From contig NZ_JAHXBU010000047.1 in the NCBI RefSeq assembly GCF_020178975.1, forward strand, positions 186,001 to 250,000: a DNA stretch of 64,000 nucleotides, given 5' to 3'. Both the position numbers and the translations under genes were made by a program. Positions within the stretch are counted from its first letter, which is position 1, and each line of letters begins with the position of its first letter. Of this stretch, positions 1 to 8,477 are shown one piece after another. The notes beneath the pieces are model-generated. The model made no database searches. It was not told where the DNA came from and saw only the letters and a program-made list of their open reading frames with translations. The DNA comes from Cesiribacter sp. SM1 (GTDB lineage Bacteria > Bacteroidota > Bacteroidia > Cytophagales > Cyclobacteriaceae).

Positions 1-410
1 GAAAAAATAATACCGTTCCTGGTTTTCAGGGCAATCAGTGCCTTGAAGATAGCGGTAGAGGTAGGGTTGGTGGTGGGTATTATGGCTGCCACAACGCCTA
101 TGGGCTCTGCTATTTTGGTAATGCCAAAAGCCTCATCTGTTTCGATGATGCCGCAGGTTTTTTCATCTTTATACTGGTTAAAGATGTATTCAGAAGCAAA
201 GTGGTTTTTGATTACCTTATCTTCTACCAGGCCCATGCCTGTTTCTTCTACGGCAAGCTTGGAAAGTATAATTCTTGCATTATTGGCAGCCATGGCCGCC
301 TGCCGGAAAATTTCATCTACCTGTGCCTGCGAAAAGGTAGAAAACTGCTTTTGTGCCTCTCTTACCTTTGCAAACAATAGGGCCAGTTCTTCTGCATTTG
401 TTGTTTTCAT
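1..410 (-). CDS. adhE: Bifunctional acetaldehyde-CoA/alcohol dehydrogenase, N-terminal part (cut by window edge)
   Basis: Only the first 136 or so codons lie in the window; the gene runs off the left edge. AdhE reduces acetyl-CoA to acetaldehyde and then to ethanol with NADH in the cytoplasm during fermentation. The visible part belongs to the N-terminal aldehyde dehydrogenase half. It contains the family stretches ETGMGLVEDKVIKNHFASEY, KDEKTCGI, IAEPIGVVAAIIPTTNPTST and FKALIALKTRN, which line up closely with the start of E. coli AdhE. The ATG at 408-410 gives an N-terminus (MKTTNAEELALLF) of the usual length. The frame stays open upstream with no further ATG before a stop. The alcohol dehydrogenase half cannot be checked here, so a stand-alone aldehyde dehydrogenase is not formally excluded. 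Confidence 0.9.
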   Translation of the reverse strand, partial: MKTTNAEELALLFAKVREAQKQFSTFSQAQVDEIFRQAAMAANNARIILSKLAVEETGMGLVEDKVIKNHFASEYIFNQYKDEKTCGIIETDEAFGITKIAEPIGVVAAIIPTTNPTSTAIFKALIALKTRNGIIF

Positions 411-714
411 GTTTTCTTCTCCTGCTGATTGCGCCTGCTGGCTTGCGGAGCCTCCCTTGAATTGTAGGTTTAGTTGCCTTTGTTTTATGGCTATAAAGGA
501 AGAAACAAAGGGCTGCTATGCCGATGATAATAATCAAGTAGTGTGGTGATTCTTATCAATTTTAGCAGGCTAAAAAATGGAGGCGCTGGCATCCTGTACT
601 GCTTTGGGTGGGCAGCTTCGGAATGCTCCTTATGCAATGGAAGGCGAAAGGCCGGTTCAGTAAAACAGTGCCTGGTTGCGGGAACAGGCTGCAAATAAAA
701 ATGTGCCCGGTGGT
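411..714. other. Intergenic region upstream of adhE
   Basis: This 304-base gap follows the histidine kinase and precedes adhE on the same strand, so it should hold the adhE leader. I see no TAnnTTTG box on the minus strand and no convincing terminator. Short open frames here, including one starting MIIIIGIAALCFF, run into adhE out of frame and are not supported. Confidence 0.5.
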
Positions 715-2781
715 TTAAACTTCCAGCGCTACCGGTACAGCCGCTTTTTTTGAAACGGCAGGAACAGTAACAATAAAGGAGGTGTACTCCCCTACATTGC
801 TCACTACTGTAATGGTGCCGCTATTCAGTTCAACAAATTCTTTGCACAGAATAAGACCCAGGCCGGTGCCATTTTCTTTTGCGGTACCCTCTGTGGTGAG
901 GTGTTCGCCTACTTTAAACAGCCTGATCAGGTTTTCTTCCGGTATTCCTATGCCTGTATCTCTTACGGTAATAATGGCCTTATCTTCCCTGGCTTCTGCC
1001 AATACTGTTATGGTGCCGCCGCCGGGTGTAAACTTCACAGCATTCGACAGAAGGTTCCGCATCACAAAGTCAAGCATGTTCCTGTCTGCTATTACCTCCA
1101 GCCCTTTTTCTGCCTGTGCATTCACCGCTATACTCTTCGCGTCGGCGGCAAGCTTTACCAGTGCGGCATTCTCCTCTACCAACTGGCTAAGTGCAAATTT
1201 CTCTGGCTTACAGTGCAGATTACCGGTTTGTGCCATAGACCACTGTAGCAGGTTGTTAAGCAGGTTAGTTAGATTTTTAACAGAACCGTTCAGTTTTGTG
1301 GTGAGTTGCACCAGCTCTTCTTTACTTAATTTGTCGGCATTGGTGCTGATCAGTCCCAGCAGGCCAGCGAGTGAATTCATTGGGCTGCGGAGGTCGTGAG
1401 AAAGAATAGAGAAAAACTTATCTTTGGTGTTGTTAAGCTGGCGCAATTCTTTTTCGGAGATCTGCAGCCTGGCATTTACTTCCTCCAGGTGGTGGTTCTT
1501 TTCTTTTATTTCCTCGTTGTACTGTTCAAGTATTATGTTGGTGCGTTTCTTTTGAATAAACTGGCGGTAGATCAGGAAAAGAAGCGCAAAGGCAAAAACG
1601 ATCCCGGCAGTGAGGGCATAGGCAAGCAGTTTTTTCTCCTTCAGCTCGGCTTCCTTCAGATCCTGCTCTGCCTTTAACAGAACAATTTCCCTTTGCTGTG
1701 CAGCAAAATTATACTTTGCCTCCATCTCGGCTGTTTTAGCAGCGCTTTCTTCATTAACCAGCGAATCTTTGTAGGTTATGTGCTGCTTTAAAAGTGCATG
1801 GGCTTTTTTATGTTCTCCTTTGGCTGCGTAGGTTTCAGAGAGGGTGAAAAGGGTTTCGGAGGTTAATAATTTGTAGCCATGCTGCCTGCTTTTTGCAAGG
1901 GCTGTATTCAGGTAGTGCAAAGCTTTTTCATACTGTTTATCCCTGTTGTAGGTATCGCCCAGGTTTAAAAGATTATAGCATATCCCTTCTACATCGGTTG
2001 TGTCTTTTCTGGCATCCAGGGCCCGGTGCAGGTATTCCAGTGATTTACCGTAATTACCCATAAACCCGTACAGAATTCCTGTATTCTGCAGCGGAACAAT
2101 GGCCAGCTGCTCTTTGCCAGCATCCAGGTGGGCCTGAATAGACTTCTGGTAGTATTCCAGTGCAAGGTCGTATTCATTCTTCATTCTGTGAATGGCGCCA
2201 ACATTAGAGTAAAGCTTGCCCAGCAGCTCGTTTTTAGAGCCTGTTGCCAGTTTTAATGCTTTGTGGTAGTATTCCAGGGCTTTGTCGGCATCGCCCTGCC
2301 TTTTATAGGCGATCCCTATGTTATTCAGCACTTCACCTGTTTTCAGCTCATCTCTTTGTCCGGTGGGTAGCGCTTCGTAAAGGGCCAGCAGTTTAAAATA
2401 GTTATCCAGTGCTTCTTCAAAATTACTTAGGCTCTGCTGATAACCACCCAATATCATGTAGAGCTTCGCCAGCGATTGTGTGTCTTTAAGCGAATCAGCA
2501 ATGTTGATAGCCTCAGTGGTATGCTGTATGAATAAAGCAGATTTTGTTTTTAAGTCTTTTCTATGCTTGCGGTTCAATTCTATGATCAGATCAACCTTCT
2601 CTTTACTTTTTGCCTGCGAGATTTGCTCAAAGAGGCTGTCAGGCCCGATCTGTGCAAAGGAGGAGGAACGAATAAAAAGGTAAAAAAACAGTAGAAATAT
2701 TACCTTTGAAGTTGCGGGCTTTGTGTTTGTAAGCGCAAGATCTGTTCTTAAACAGCGCTTATGTAAACTGTTGTCTGGCAA
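715..2781 (-). CDS. TPR-containing sensor histidine kinase
   Basis: A 688-aa two-component sensor kinase. A hydrophobic N-terminal segment (about residues 26-43, ending SSSFAQ) looks like a signal peptide. Residues about 100-340 form tetratricopeptide repeats such as VLNNIGIAYKRQGDADKALE, expected to lie in the periplasm. A coiled coil is followed by one membrane helix (about 384-406) and a second coiled coil. The HisKA domain has the H-box ILSHDLRSPMN with phospho-acceptor His462, and the HATPase domain has an N-box (LLSNAVKFT, about 577-585) and G-boxes DTGIG and GTGLGL. There is no receiver or DNA-binding domain, and no response regulator is adjacent, so the partner is elsewhere. The ligand is unknown. 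TPR kinases of this layout are common in Bacteroidota. Confidence 0.9.
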   Translation of the reverse strand: MPDNSLHKRCLRTDLALTNTKPATSKVIFLLFFYLFIRSSSFAQIGPDSLFEQISQAKSKEKVDLIIELNRKHRKDLKTKSALFIQHTTEAINIADSLKDTQSLAKLYMILGGYQQSLSNFEEALDNYFKLLALYEALPTGQRDELKTGEVLNNIGIAYKRQGDADKALEYYHKALKLATGSKNELLGKLYSNVGAIHRMKNEYDLALEYYQKSIQAHLDAGKEQLAIVPLQNTGILYGFMGNYGKSLEYLHRALDARKDTTDVEGICYNLLNLGDTYNRDKQYEKALHYLNTALAKSRQHGYKLLTSETLFTLSETYAAKGEHKKAHALLKQHITYKDSLVNEESAAKTAEMEAKYNFAAQQREIVLLKAEQDLKEAELKEKKLLAYALTAGIVFAFALLFLIYRQFIQKKRTNIILEQYNEEIKEKNHHLEEVNARLQISEKELRQLNNTKDKFFSILSHDLRSPMNSLAGLLGLISTNADKLSKEELVQLTTKLNGSVKNLTNLLNNLLQWSMAQTGNLHCKPEKFALSQLVEENAALVKLAADAKSIAVNAQAEKGLEVIADRNMLDFVMRNLLSNAVKFTPGGGTITVLAEAREDKAIITVRDTGIGIPEENLIRLFKVGEHLTTEGTAKENGTGLGLILCKEFVELNSGTITVVSNVGEYTSFIVTVPAVSKKAAVPVALEV

Positions 2782-3248
2782 TTTGTTAGAAGTATAGTGT
2801 GAAAATTGACCGGGCTCTACTCATAGCAAGGCCTGGCTTTCATTCAATTACCTTTTTTATACTATTATTAATAAAAAGGCTTTTTTTGGCTTCTGCACGG
2901 CAGCTCAAGGGCTCGCTAATTTGTAATATAAAGTTATGTAGCTGTTTGTTGTCTCTTCTGATAATTATAGGCAAAATCATACATCAGGTTTTTCTGCTGA
3001 TGAAGCCATGCTGAAAACTGCTTCACATGAAGCGTCTATGATTTATGCAATAGCCATTGCCGCAGCGTTGTCGTCTGATGGCTTTAGAAGAAAAACAGCT
3101 GAAAATATCACAAATGAGCGATGCAAAAGAACGAATTTTCGGAAAAGGCCGTTTTTTGCGTATCTTGTTTGTTGGTTTCATACATCCATTCAGGGTACTG
3201 ATGATAGACATGAAACTCTTGATGTTGATTTAAAAATTACCCCCATAG
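2782..3248. other. Divergent intergenic region, kinase / GMC locus
   Basis: A 467-base AT-rich gap between the divergent histidine kinase and gluconate-dehydrogenase-like genes; it must hold both promoters. A TATCTTG-like box near 3161 could serve the rightward genes, but it does not match the Bacteroidota consensus well. Two short open frames here (2799-3014 and 3008-3256) have no recognisable composition or motif. Nothing else is seen. Confidence 0.4.
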
Positions 3249-3788
3249 ATGAATAGACGAATAGCGCTAAAAAACATGGCACTGGTTGCTGCAGGTCTGC
3301 TGGTGCTGCCGGGCTGTGATACAAGCGGCTGGAAGGAAACGGCGGTTCAGGCAACAGATCCGCTTTTATCGGCAAAGCAGGAAGGTTTATTGGCAGAGAT
3401 TGTGGAAACACTTATCCCTACCACCGATACCCCTGGTGCTAAAGAGCTGAAAGTGCATGCGTACGTTCATAAAATGGTAGCCGACTGCTTTGAGGTAGAT
3501 GCCCAGGAGGTACTTATAAAAGGGCTGGATACTACAGAACAGTTGGCCGATAAGAAATACAATAAGGCATTTGCTGCAGCCAGCATGGAAGAGAAAACAG
3601 CTATTCTGGAGCAAATGAGCAAATCTGACGAAGCTACTCAGAAGGATTTTTATGAACTAGTGAAAGGTCTTACCATTCGGGGTTATATGACTTCCGAATA
3701 CGTGATGACCAACATCACCAAATACGAAATGGTACCTGGCCGTTATCACGGTTGTGTTCCTGTACAATCATCAACACCCCTTTCTTAA
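3249..3788 (+). CDS. Gluconate 2-dehydrogenase subunit 3 family protein
   Basis: A 179-aa exported protein of the small-subunit family that accompanies GMC-type membrane dehydrogenases. The start MNRRIALKNMALVAAGLLVL is a signal peptide followed by PGC, consistent with a lipoprotein; the RR pair hints at Tat-type export, although the full twin-arginine motif is absent. The body carries the family stretch LLAEIVETLIPTTDTPGA and a C-terminal YHGCVP. In this family the small subunit helps export or assemble the flavoprotein subunit, and the GMC oxidoreductase starts only 6 bases downstream, so the two almost certainly form one unit. The ATG at 3249 is the only start that gives a complete signal sequence. 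The physiological substrate cannot be told from this subunit. Confidence 0.85.
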   Translation: MNRRIALKNMALVAAGLLVLPGCDTSGWKETAVQATDPLLSAKQEGLLAEIVETLIPTTDTPGAKELKVHAYVHKMVADCFEVDAQEVLIKGLDTTEQLADKKYNKAFAAASMEEKTAILEQMSKSDEATQKDFYELVKGLTIRGYMTSEYVMTNITKYEMVPGRYHGCVPVQSSTPLS

Positions 3789-3794
3789 CAAAGC

Positions 3795-5507
3795 ATGGCA
3801 AATATTAACGGAGATTCAGCGAAGGAGAGAACATTTGACGCAATCGTTATTGGATCGGGGATCAGTGGTGGCTGGGCAGCCAAAGAACTTACCGGGCACG
3901 GCCTTAAAACCCTGGTGCTGGAGCGTGGCGGCGATGTAAAGCATAATGTAAATTACCCCACAGCTACTAAAAATCAGTGGGAGTTCGATCACCGAGGCCA
4001 GCTGCCGCTGGAGGTTCGTAAAGCAAACCCCATTGTGAGCAAGTGCTATGCCTTTTACGAAGGCACTGAGCACTTCTTTGTAAAAGATAATGAACATCCC
4101 TATGTACAGGAAAAGCCCTTCGACTGGATCAGGGGCTACCAGGTAGGAGGTAAGTCGCTGCTGTGGGCCCGCCAGACCCAGCGCTGGAGCGACTTTGATT
4201 TTGAAGGCCCTGCCCGCGATGGCTTTGCTGTAGACTGGCCCATCCGCTATGCCGACCTGGCGCCCTGGTACAGCTATGTAGAGAAGTTCGCCGGTATCAG
4301 CGGAAACAGAGATGGCATTCCGCAGCTGCCCGATGGCGAGTTTCTGCCGCCGCACGAGATGAACTGCGTGGAGAGCCATTTTCAAAACCAGGTTGCCAAA
4401 AAATACAAAGACCGGCAGGTAATCATGGGCCGGGCAGCACATATTACAAAGCCACAGCCCATACACCTGGAGCAGGGGCGCGCACAGTGTATGCACCGTA
4501 CCCTTTGTGAGCGTGGCTGTCCGTTTGGTGGCTACTTTAGCAGCAATGCTTCCACCTTGCCTTGGGCCGCCAAAACCGGCCTTATGACCCTGCGTCCCCA
4601 CTCGGTGGTACACTCTGTTATCTATGATGAGCAAAAAGGCAAAGCAAGCGGTGTGCGTGTAATCGATGCGAATACAAAGGAGGAGATGGAGTACTATGCG
4701 AACATCATCTTTGTAAATGCAGCAGCGCTCAACACCAACCTGATCCTGCTGAACTCAACCTCCAGCCGCTTTCCGAACGGCTTGGGTAACGACAATGGAC
4801 TTATGGGCAGGTATGTTGCCTTTCATAACTACAGGGGAAGGGTTTCTGCCGAGTACGACGGGCACCTTGATTCTACCACCGAAGGCCGCCGGCCAAACAG
4901 TCCGTACATTCCGCGCTTCCGCAATGTGTACAAGCAGGAGACTGATTTTCTGCGTGGCTATGCAGCAGGCTTCAATGCCAACCGTAGCTCCGGCTCGAGC
5001 CACGAGGGTATGGGCGCAAGCCTGAAAGCAAGCCTGCACAACCCACAGTTAGGTGGCTGGTATGTAGGCTCTCACATGATGGGTGAAACCATTCCGAAAG
5101 AGAGCAACTACGTAGCCCTTGATACTAATAACAAAGATCCTTTTGGTATTCCACAGCTTAAGATCTCAATCGATTATGATGAGAATGATGAGAAGATGGT
5201 GAAGGATTACCTTGAGCAAATGACGGAGATGTTTACCAACGCCGGCTTTACCAATATCAAGACAAGCGACTCTAAACAGGCCCCTGGTCTTGATATCCAC
5301 GAAATGGGTGGGGTGCGCATGGGGCATGATCCTAAAACATCCCTGCTCAATAAATGGAACCAGCTGCATGCCTGCAAAAATGTGTTTGTTACCGATGGCG
5401 CCTGCATGACCTCTACGGCAACACAAAACCCTTCACTCACCTATATGGCACTTGCCGCCAGGGCTGTAGATTATGCAGTGAAGGAGCTGAAAAAGCAGAA
5501 TGTGTAG
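3795..5507 (+). CDS. GMC family FAD-dependent oxidoreductase (gluconate/sugar dehydrogenase type)
   Basis: A 570-aa flavoprotein. The N-terminal FAD-binding Rossmann motif is IVIGSGISGGWAAKEL (about residues 17-32), followed by VLERGGD. The middle carries GGKSLLWARQTQRWSDFDF and the cysteine pair RTLCERGCPFGG. The C-terminal GMC domain has HEMGGVRMG and TQNPSLTYMALAARA, which hold the expected catalytic His and Asn. Family members oxidise sugars, sugar acids or polyols and pass electrons to a cytochrome or quinone. It lacks its own signal peptide, so it probably depends on the upstream small subunit for export. No cytochrome c subunit is encoded next to it. The substrate is not known. The unit is closed by the hairpin at 5548-5579. 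Confidence 0.88.
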   Translation: MANINGDSAKERTFDAIVIGSGISGGWAAKELTGHGLKTLVLERGGDVKHNVNYPTATKNQWEFDHRGQLPLEVRKANPIVSKCYAFYEGTEHFFVKDNEHPYVQEKPFDWIRGYQVGGKSLLWARQTQRWSDFDFEGPARDGFAVDWPIRYADLAPWYSYVEKFAGISGNRDGIPQLPDGEFLPPHEMNCVESHFQNQVAKKYKDRQVIMGRAAHITKPQPIHLEQGRAQCMHRTLCERGCPFGGYFSSNASTLPWAAKTGLMTLRPHSVVHSVIYDEQKGKASGVRVIDANTKEEMEYYANIIFVNAAALNTNLILLNSTSSRFPNGLGNDNGLMGRYVAFHNYRGRVSAEYDGHLDSTTEGRRPNSPYIPRFRNVYKQETDFLRGYAAGFNANRSSGSSHEGMGASLKASLHNPQLGGWYVGSHMMGETIPKESNYVALDTNNKDPFGIPQLKISIDYDENDEKMVKDYLEQMTEMFTNAGFTNIKTSDSKQAPGLDIHEMGGVRMGHDPKTSLLNKWNQLHACKNVFVTDGACMTSTATQNPSLTYMALAARAVDYAVKELKKQNV

Positions 5508-5547
5508 TAAGGCATAAGCCTAGGAAGAAGTTTTTGCTTTAAGACTT

Positions 5548-5579
5548 AAAAAGACCTGCAAACATCAGGTCTTTTTTTT
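5548..5579 (+). terminator. Intrinsic terminator after GMC oxidoreductase
   Basis: AAAGACCTG and CAGGTCTTT form a 9-bp stem with a 7-base loop followed by a T run. It sits 40 bases past the stop codon. Confidence 0.85.
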
Positions 5580-5614
5580 ATGCCTGATAATTGAAAATGG
5601 GCTGGCTCAGGTTA

Positions 5615-6373
5615 TTAAACCAGGGCACTCGCGCCAATGATTATCAGGTGGGTAACCATATGTGCAATAATGGCTGCTTCCAGTCCTTTTTTCCAGTAGA
5701 GCCAGCCGTAGATAATGCCAGCCACAGAATTGCCCAGCAGAATGTAGAGGATCAGCAGGCTTGATGCCTCCGGTACCAGTGCAAAAGCAAGGGGCAGGTG
5801 GGCTGCTGCAAATAAGAGGGAAGCCAGTACTATTGCTGGCCACAGCGCAATGGGGCTGGCTTTGTGTGTTAGCTTAATAAGTACCCAGGCCAGTAATGTC
5901 ATCATCCCAAATCTTAGCATTACCTCTTCTGTAATGCCGCCATATAATAACCGCACCACTAAGTTTGGACTGTTTCGGGCAGATAGCTCTGAAAACTCCA
6001 TGGGCAACAGCTGTTTAAAAAAGGCCTCCACTACTATTATGGCAGCGCCTGCTACAACGCCACCAACCAGGCCGCTTTTAAACTGTTGTGTTAAAACCTT
6101 TTGCCAGCTGGCAGGTGCGGGGCTCAGCATCTTTTCCAGGCTTGGTGCCGAAAGTGCTGGTACTTTTGGGTAAAGTATTGTGCCCACAACAACTGCCGCA
6201 ATTAGTAATATAAGCGGGTTTATGGTGCTTAATAGCCGCAGAGTGGTTTCGGAATAGGCTGCCAGTACCTCCTGTGGAAAAGCAACAGAAGCAAACGGCA
6301 TGCTTAGCAGGCTAAGAATGCCAGTAAAACCAGCCAGAAAAAGAACAAGACCTATCTTAACGTGGAGTTTCAT
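5615..6373 (-). CDS. CPBP family intramembrane metalloprotease (CAAX protease-like)
   Basis: A 252-aa polytopic membrane protein with about six to seven hydrophobic segments. It carries the three signature motifs of the CPBP/Abi family: EEVMLRF (Glu149, Glu150, Arg154), FAAAH (His192) and a late helix containing HMVTH (His238, His242). These are the expected metal-binding and catalytic residues of an intramembrane glutamic/metal protease. In bacteria such proteins have been linked to peptide maturation, bacteriocin immunity and protein sorting, but the substrate here is unknown. The gene stands alone, converging with the GMC locus. The start MKLHVKIGLVLFLAG leads straight into the first helix. 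Confidence 0.85.
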   Translation of the reverse strand: MKLHVKIGLVLFLAGFTGILSLLSMPFASVAFPQEVLAAYSETTLRLLSTINPLILLIAAVVVGTILYPKVPALSAPSLEKMLSPAPASWQKVLTQQFKSGLVGGVVAGAAIIVVEAFFKQLLPMEFSELSARNSPNLVVRLLYGGITEEVMLRFGMMTLLAWVLIKLTHKASPIALWPAIVLASLLFAAAHLPLAFALVPEASSLLILYILLGNSVAGIIYGWLYWKKGLEAAIIAHMVTHLIIIGASALV

Positions 6374-6492
6374 TTATCATGCAGGGAGTCTTACAGCATG
6401 CATTTGCCCGACCTTATGGGCGGGGCTGCTGTGCAGCATATTGCTAACAATAAGCTGTGCGCCCAAAAGTACATCTTAAAAATAGTGCAGAC

Positions 6493-7098
6493 CTATCTTT
6501 CGAATAGTTTATAACCTAAATTAATGATAAACTGGTTGGCTCTTACTCCGGACTCCCTGTTTAGCCTGGATAAGCCATATTCGTATCGGGCATCCAGGCT
6601 AAACATTAAAATATCTGCTCCCAGGCCCAGCTGCACGCTGTTCACGTTTCTGTCGAAGTTGTAGCGGTTGGGGTCAAGAACTTTAAGATCATTCTCTGTT
6701 TCTTTGGTGTAGAGGTTAAAGACAGGTCCGGCAATGGCCCGTATGTTAAAGGCATCTGTTCTTACCAGGTAGTACCCCAGCAGTACAGGGGCTTCAAAAG
6801 TATTTATGCGTATTTTACCGGTTTCCTGCACGTTGCCCACCAGGTTATAATTGGCCCCCTTAACCAGGAAGTATATTTCTGGCTGAACATACAGGCGGCC
6901 CAGGTTTAAGCGTGCAAATGCTCCTGCAGATATAGTCTGAAAGCTCTCAAATGTAATGTTATCATCATTACGGAGATCTTCAAAGCGATTTACGCTGAAT
7001 GCTGCTTTAGGGCCAATGGCAAAATACTTCTGGGCATGTGCTGTGTGCGAGGCCAGGTAAATAATTGAACAGCAGAGAATGCTTAATAACGTCTTCAT
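6493..7098 (-). CDS. Small outer-membrane beta-barrel protein (PorT-like)
   Basis: A 201-aa protein with a clear signal peptide (MKTLLSILCCSIIYLASHTA, cleavage near AHA-Q). The body is an alternating-residue beta pattern typical of 8-stranded barrels: FAIGPKAAFSVN, LYVQPEIYFLVKG, PVLLGYYLV, IRAIAGPVFNLY, VQLGLGADI and a C-terminal FIINLGYKLFER. It fits the loose PorT / outer membrane protein beta-barrel family of Bacteroidota, where most members have no assigned function. I do not claim it is the T9SS component PorT itself. It is monocistronic, with no recognised partner next to it. Confidence 0.75.
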   Translation of the reverse strand: MKTLLSILCCSIIYLASHTAHAQKYFAIGPKAAFSVNRFEDLRNDDNITFESFQTISAGAFARLNLGRLYVQPEIYFLVKGANYNLVGNVQETGKIRINTFEAPVLLGYYLVRTDAFNIRAIAGPVFNLYTKETENDLKVLDPNRYNFDRNVNSVQLGLGADILMFSLDARYEYGLSRLNRESGVRANQFIINLGYKLFER

Positions 7099-7521
7099 GA
7101 AAAAATAATGGTTAAAAAAAATTAGCCAGAGTGCTGTTTAAATATCCTTAAACTATGGAAACCATGCAATTTTTCTGCCTTTAACGGGTGTACAGGCCAT
7201 TCAAGTGCAGCTTTCCAATTAGCTTAGAGGGATAACGTTTAAACGAAGCGGCAAGCAAATTTGTATCCTGAAACAATAATAAATACTGCGAAAGCCGATA
7301 CTTCTCTGTTTTGGACGGTACTACACTTACTGCACCTTTTTATCGGCACTAACCCCTAAAGCTTCTTTAGTGCCCCACACAATCGTTTTGGGAAAAGTAT
7401 GCTGAGCCAGGCGGGGCTGTTTGGTAGGAAATCTTTGCTTTTCTGTAGCAGTAGGATCAGAATGGAGGCTTGAACATAGCTAGCTATTCTCTTGAATTCT
7501 TAGCTCATAAGGCGCGGGTGC
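7099..7521. other. Intergenic region with no recognisable gene
   Basis: A 423-base gap between two minus-strand genes. The right part is downstream of the DsbA-like gene and the left part upstream of the barrel gene. A weak 7-bp inverted repeat (GCCGATA near 7284 and TATCGGC near 7340) is too loose to call. No tRNA, promoter box or small gene is supported. Confidence 0.4.
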
Positions 7522-8298
7522 TTAACGCGCAGCCAAAGCCTCTTCAGTTTCTTTTTCTGTAGTGCTGCCCCAGTAAGAGGCGTATGTATCGGCATCATTG
7601 GCCTGTTGTGCTGGCGAAAGGGTGGGATCAACCTGGCGGAGTGCATCGAGTAAAACAGCATAGGGGCGATAGCCGGTGATCATGAATGCCTGCTCACCTT
7701 TTTTTCTAAGGATAAGCGTAGGGAAGCGGGAGATGTTACCATAACGCATCTTTTGCAGGTCTTCGCGGAAAGCCTGCTGTCCTTTGCCTTTATGATAATC
7801 CTGCAGTAGCTGCTCCGCATCCAGGAGATCCTCCTGTTCAGCTGCCAGTTGTCTGGCTTGTTCAAATAATATCTGTTCTTTCGCTATGTTTTTTCCCTCC
7901 AGCATTATCGCTTCGCGCAGGCGGCGCAGGTAAGCTTCTTCCGCCTCGGCAGATTGTAAAGAGGCACATTTTACAGCAATACAGGCAGGATAAGAAGACT
8001 GTGGAGGATCATCCCCCCAGATCCGGTCATGCATTGGCTGTCCGCTCATCTGCTGGGCTTCCATCCATACAGGGCCCATTTGCAGCGGGCGGTTTACCGA
8101 ATACAGCGGATCGCTGAAGTTCTTCCAGCTGGGTAGCAGTCCGGCCATACGGTAGCGCCACTGGATCATTTCCTTAAATTCATACCTTAAGCGCCGCCAC
8201 TGGGGTTCAAAGGCCCAGCTCCAGCAGCATAAAGGATCGGTATAATACTCGATCTCTATCAAAGGCTCCGTTTGAATTTTGTCTTCTTTTTTAGGCAA
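7522..8298 (-). CDS. DsbA-like thioredoxin-fold protein lacking a CxxC site
   Basis: A 258-aa cytoplasmic protein of the DsbA/FrnE-like group. After a short N-terminus it has the beta strand and active-site loop IEYYTDPLCCWSWAFEP; the DP-x-C-x-W pattern is typical of the family. Here, however, the two cysteines are adjacent (Cys24-Cys25) instead of spaced CxxC. The cis-Pro loop region near FPTLILRK and a helical insertion (residues about 85-190) are present. Without a signal peptide it should act in the cytosol, perhaps as an isomerase, adaptor or glutathione-linked enzyme. It lies downstream of the manganese catalase on the same strand, but a terminator separates the two. Function beyond the fold is uncertain. 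Confidence 0.8.
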   Translation of the reverse strand: MPKKEDKIQTEPLIEIEYYTDPLCCWSWAFEPQWRRLRYEFKEMIQWRYRMAGLLPSWKNFSDPLYSVNRPLQMGPVWMEAQQMSGQPMHDRIWGDDPPQSSYPACIAVKCASLQSAEAEEAYLRRLREAIMLEGKNIAKEQILFEQARQLAAEQEDLLDAEQLLQDYHKGKGQQAFREDLQKMRYGNISRFPTLILRKKGEQAFMITGYRPYAVLLDALRQVDPTLSPAQQANDADTYASYWGSTTEKETEEALAAR

Positions 8299-8403
8299 TT
8301 TTCTATTTAACTTTTTTCGTTAATGAAGGATACAGTGTTAATAATAAGCTGCCGATGGGGTGCTTAAACATCTATCAATTGTATAACTCCCTTCTGTAAA
8401 GGA

Positions 8404-8437
8404 TATAAAAGAAGAGCAGTTTTATTCTGCTCTTCTC
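8404..8437 (-). terminator. Intrinsic terminator after manganese catalase
   Basis: AGAAGAGCAG (8410-8419) pairs with CTGCTCTTCT (8427-8436) around a 7-base loop. On the minus strand it is followed by TTTTAT, 40 bases past the catalase stop. Confidence 0.75.
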
Positions 8438-8477
8438 CCTTATAGAATCCAGAAATAGTACTCTGTTTACTAGGACA

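Noticed and set aside
313-537. Small membrane-peptide frame (MIIIIGIAALCFFLYS) upstream of adhE
   Set aside because: It overlaps the start of adhE out of frame by about 100 bases and becomes basic and disordered; no support beyond one hydrophobic stretch.
2799-3256. Two short frames in the kinase/GMC spacer
   Set aside because: Random-looking composition and no signals; the second overlaps the start of the small-subunit gene in another frame.
3816-4634. A 272-codon frame antisense to the GMC oxidoreductase
   Set aside because: The sense gene carries full FAD and GMC motifs; the antisense frame is a shadow.
7283-7346. Inverted repeat GCCGATA / TATCGGC
   Set aside because: Seven bases with a spacer of about 50 is expected by chance in a window of this size.
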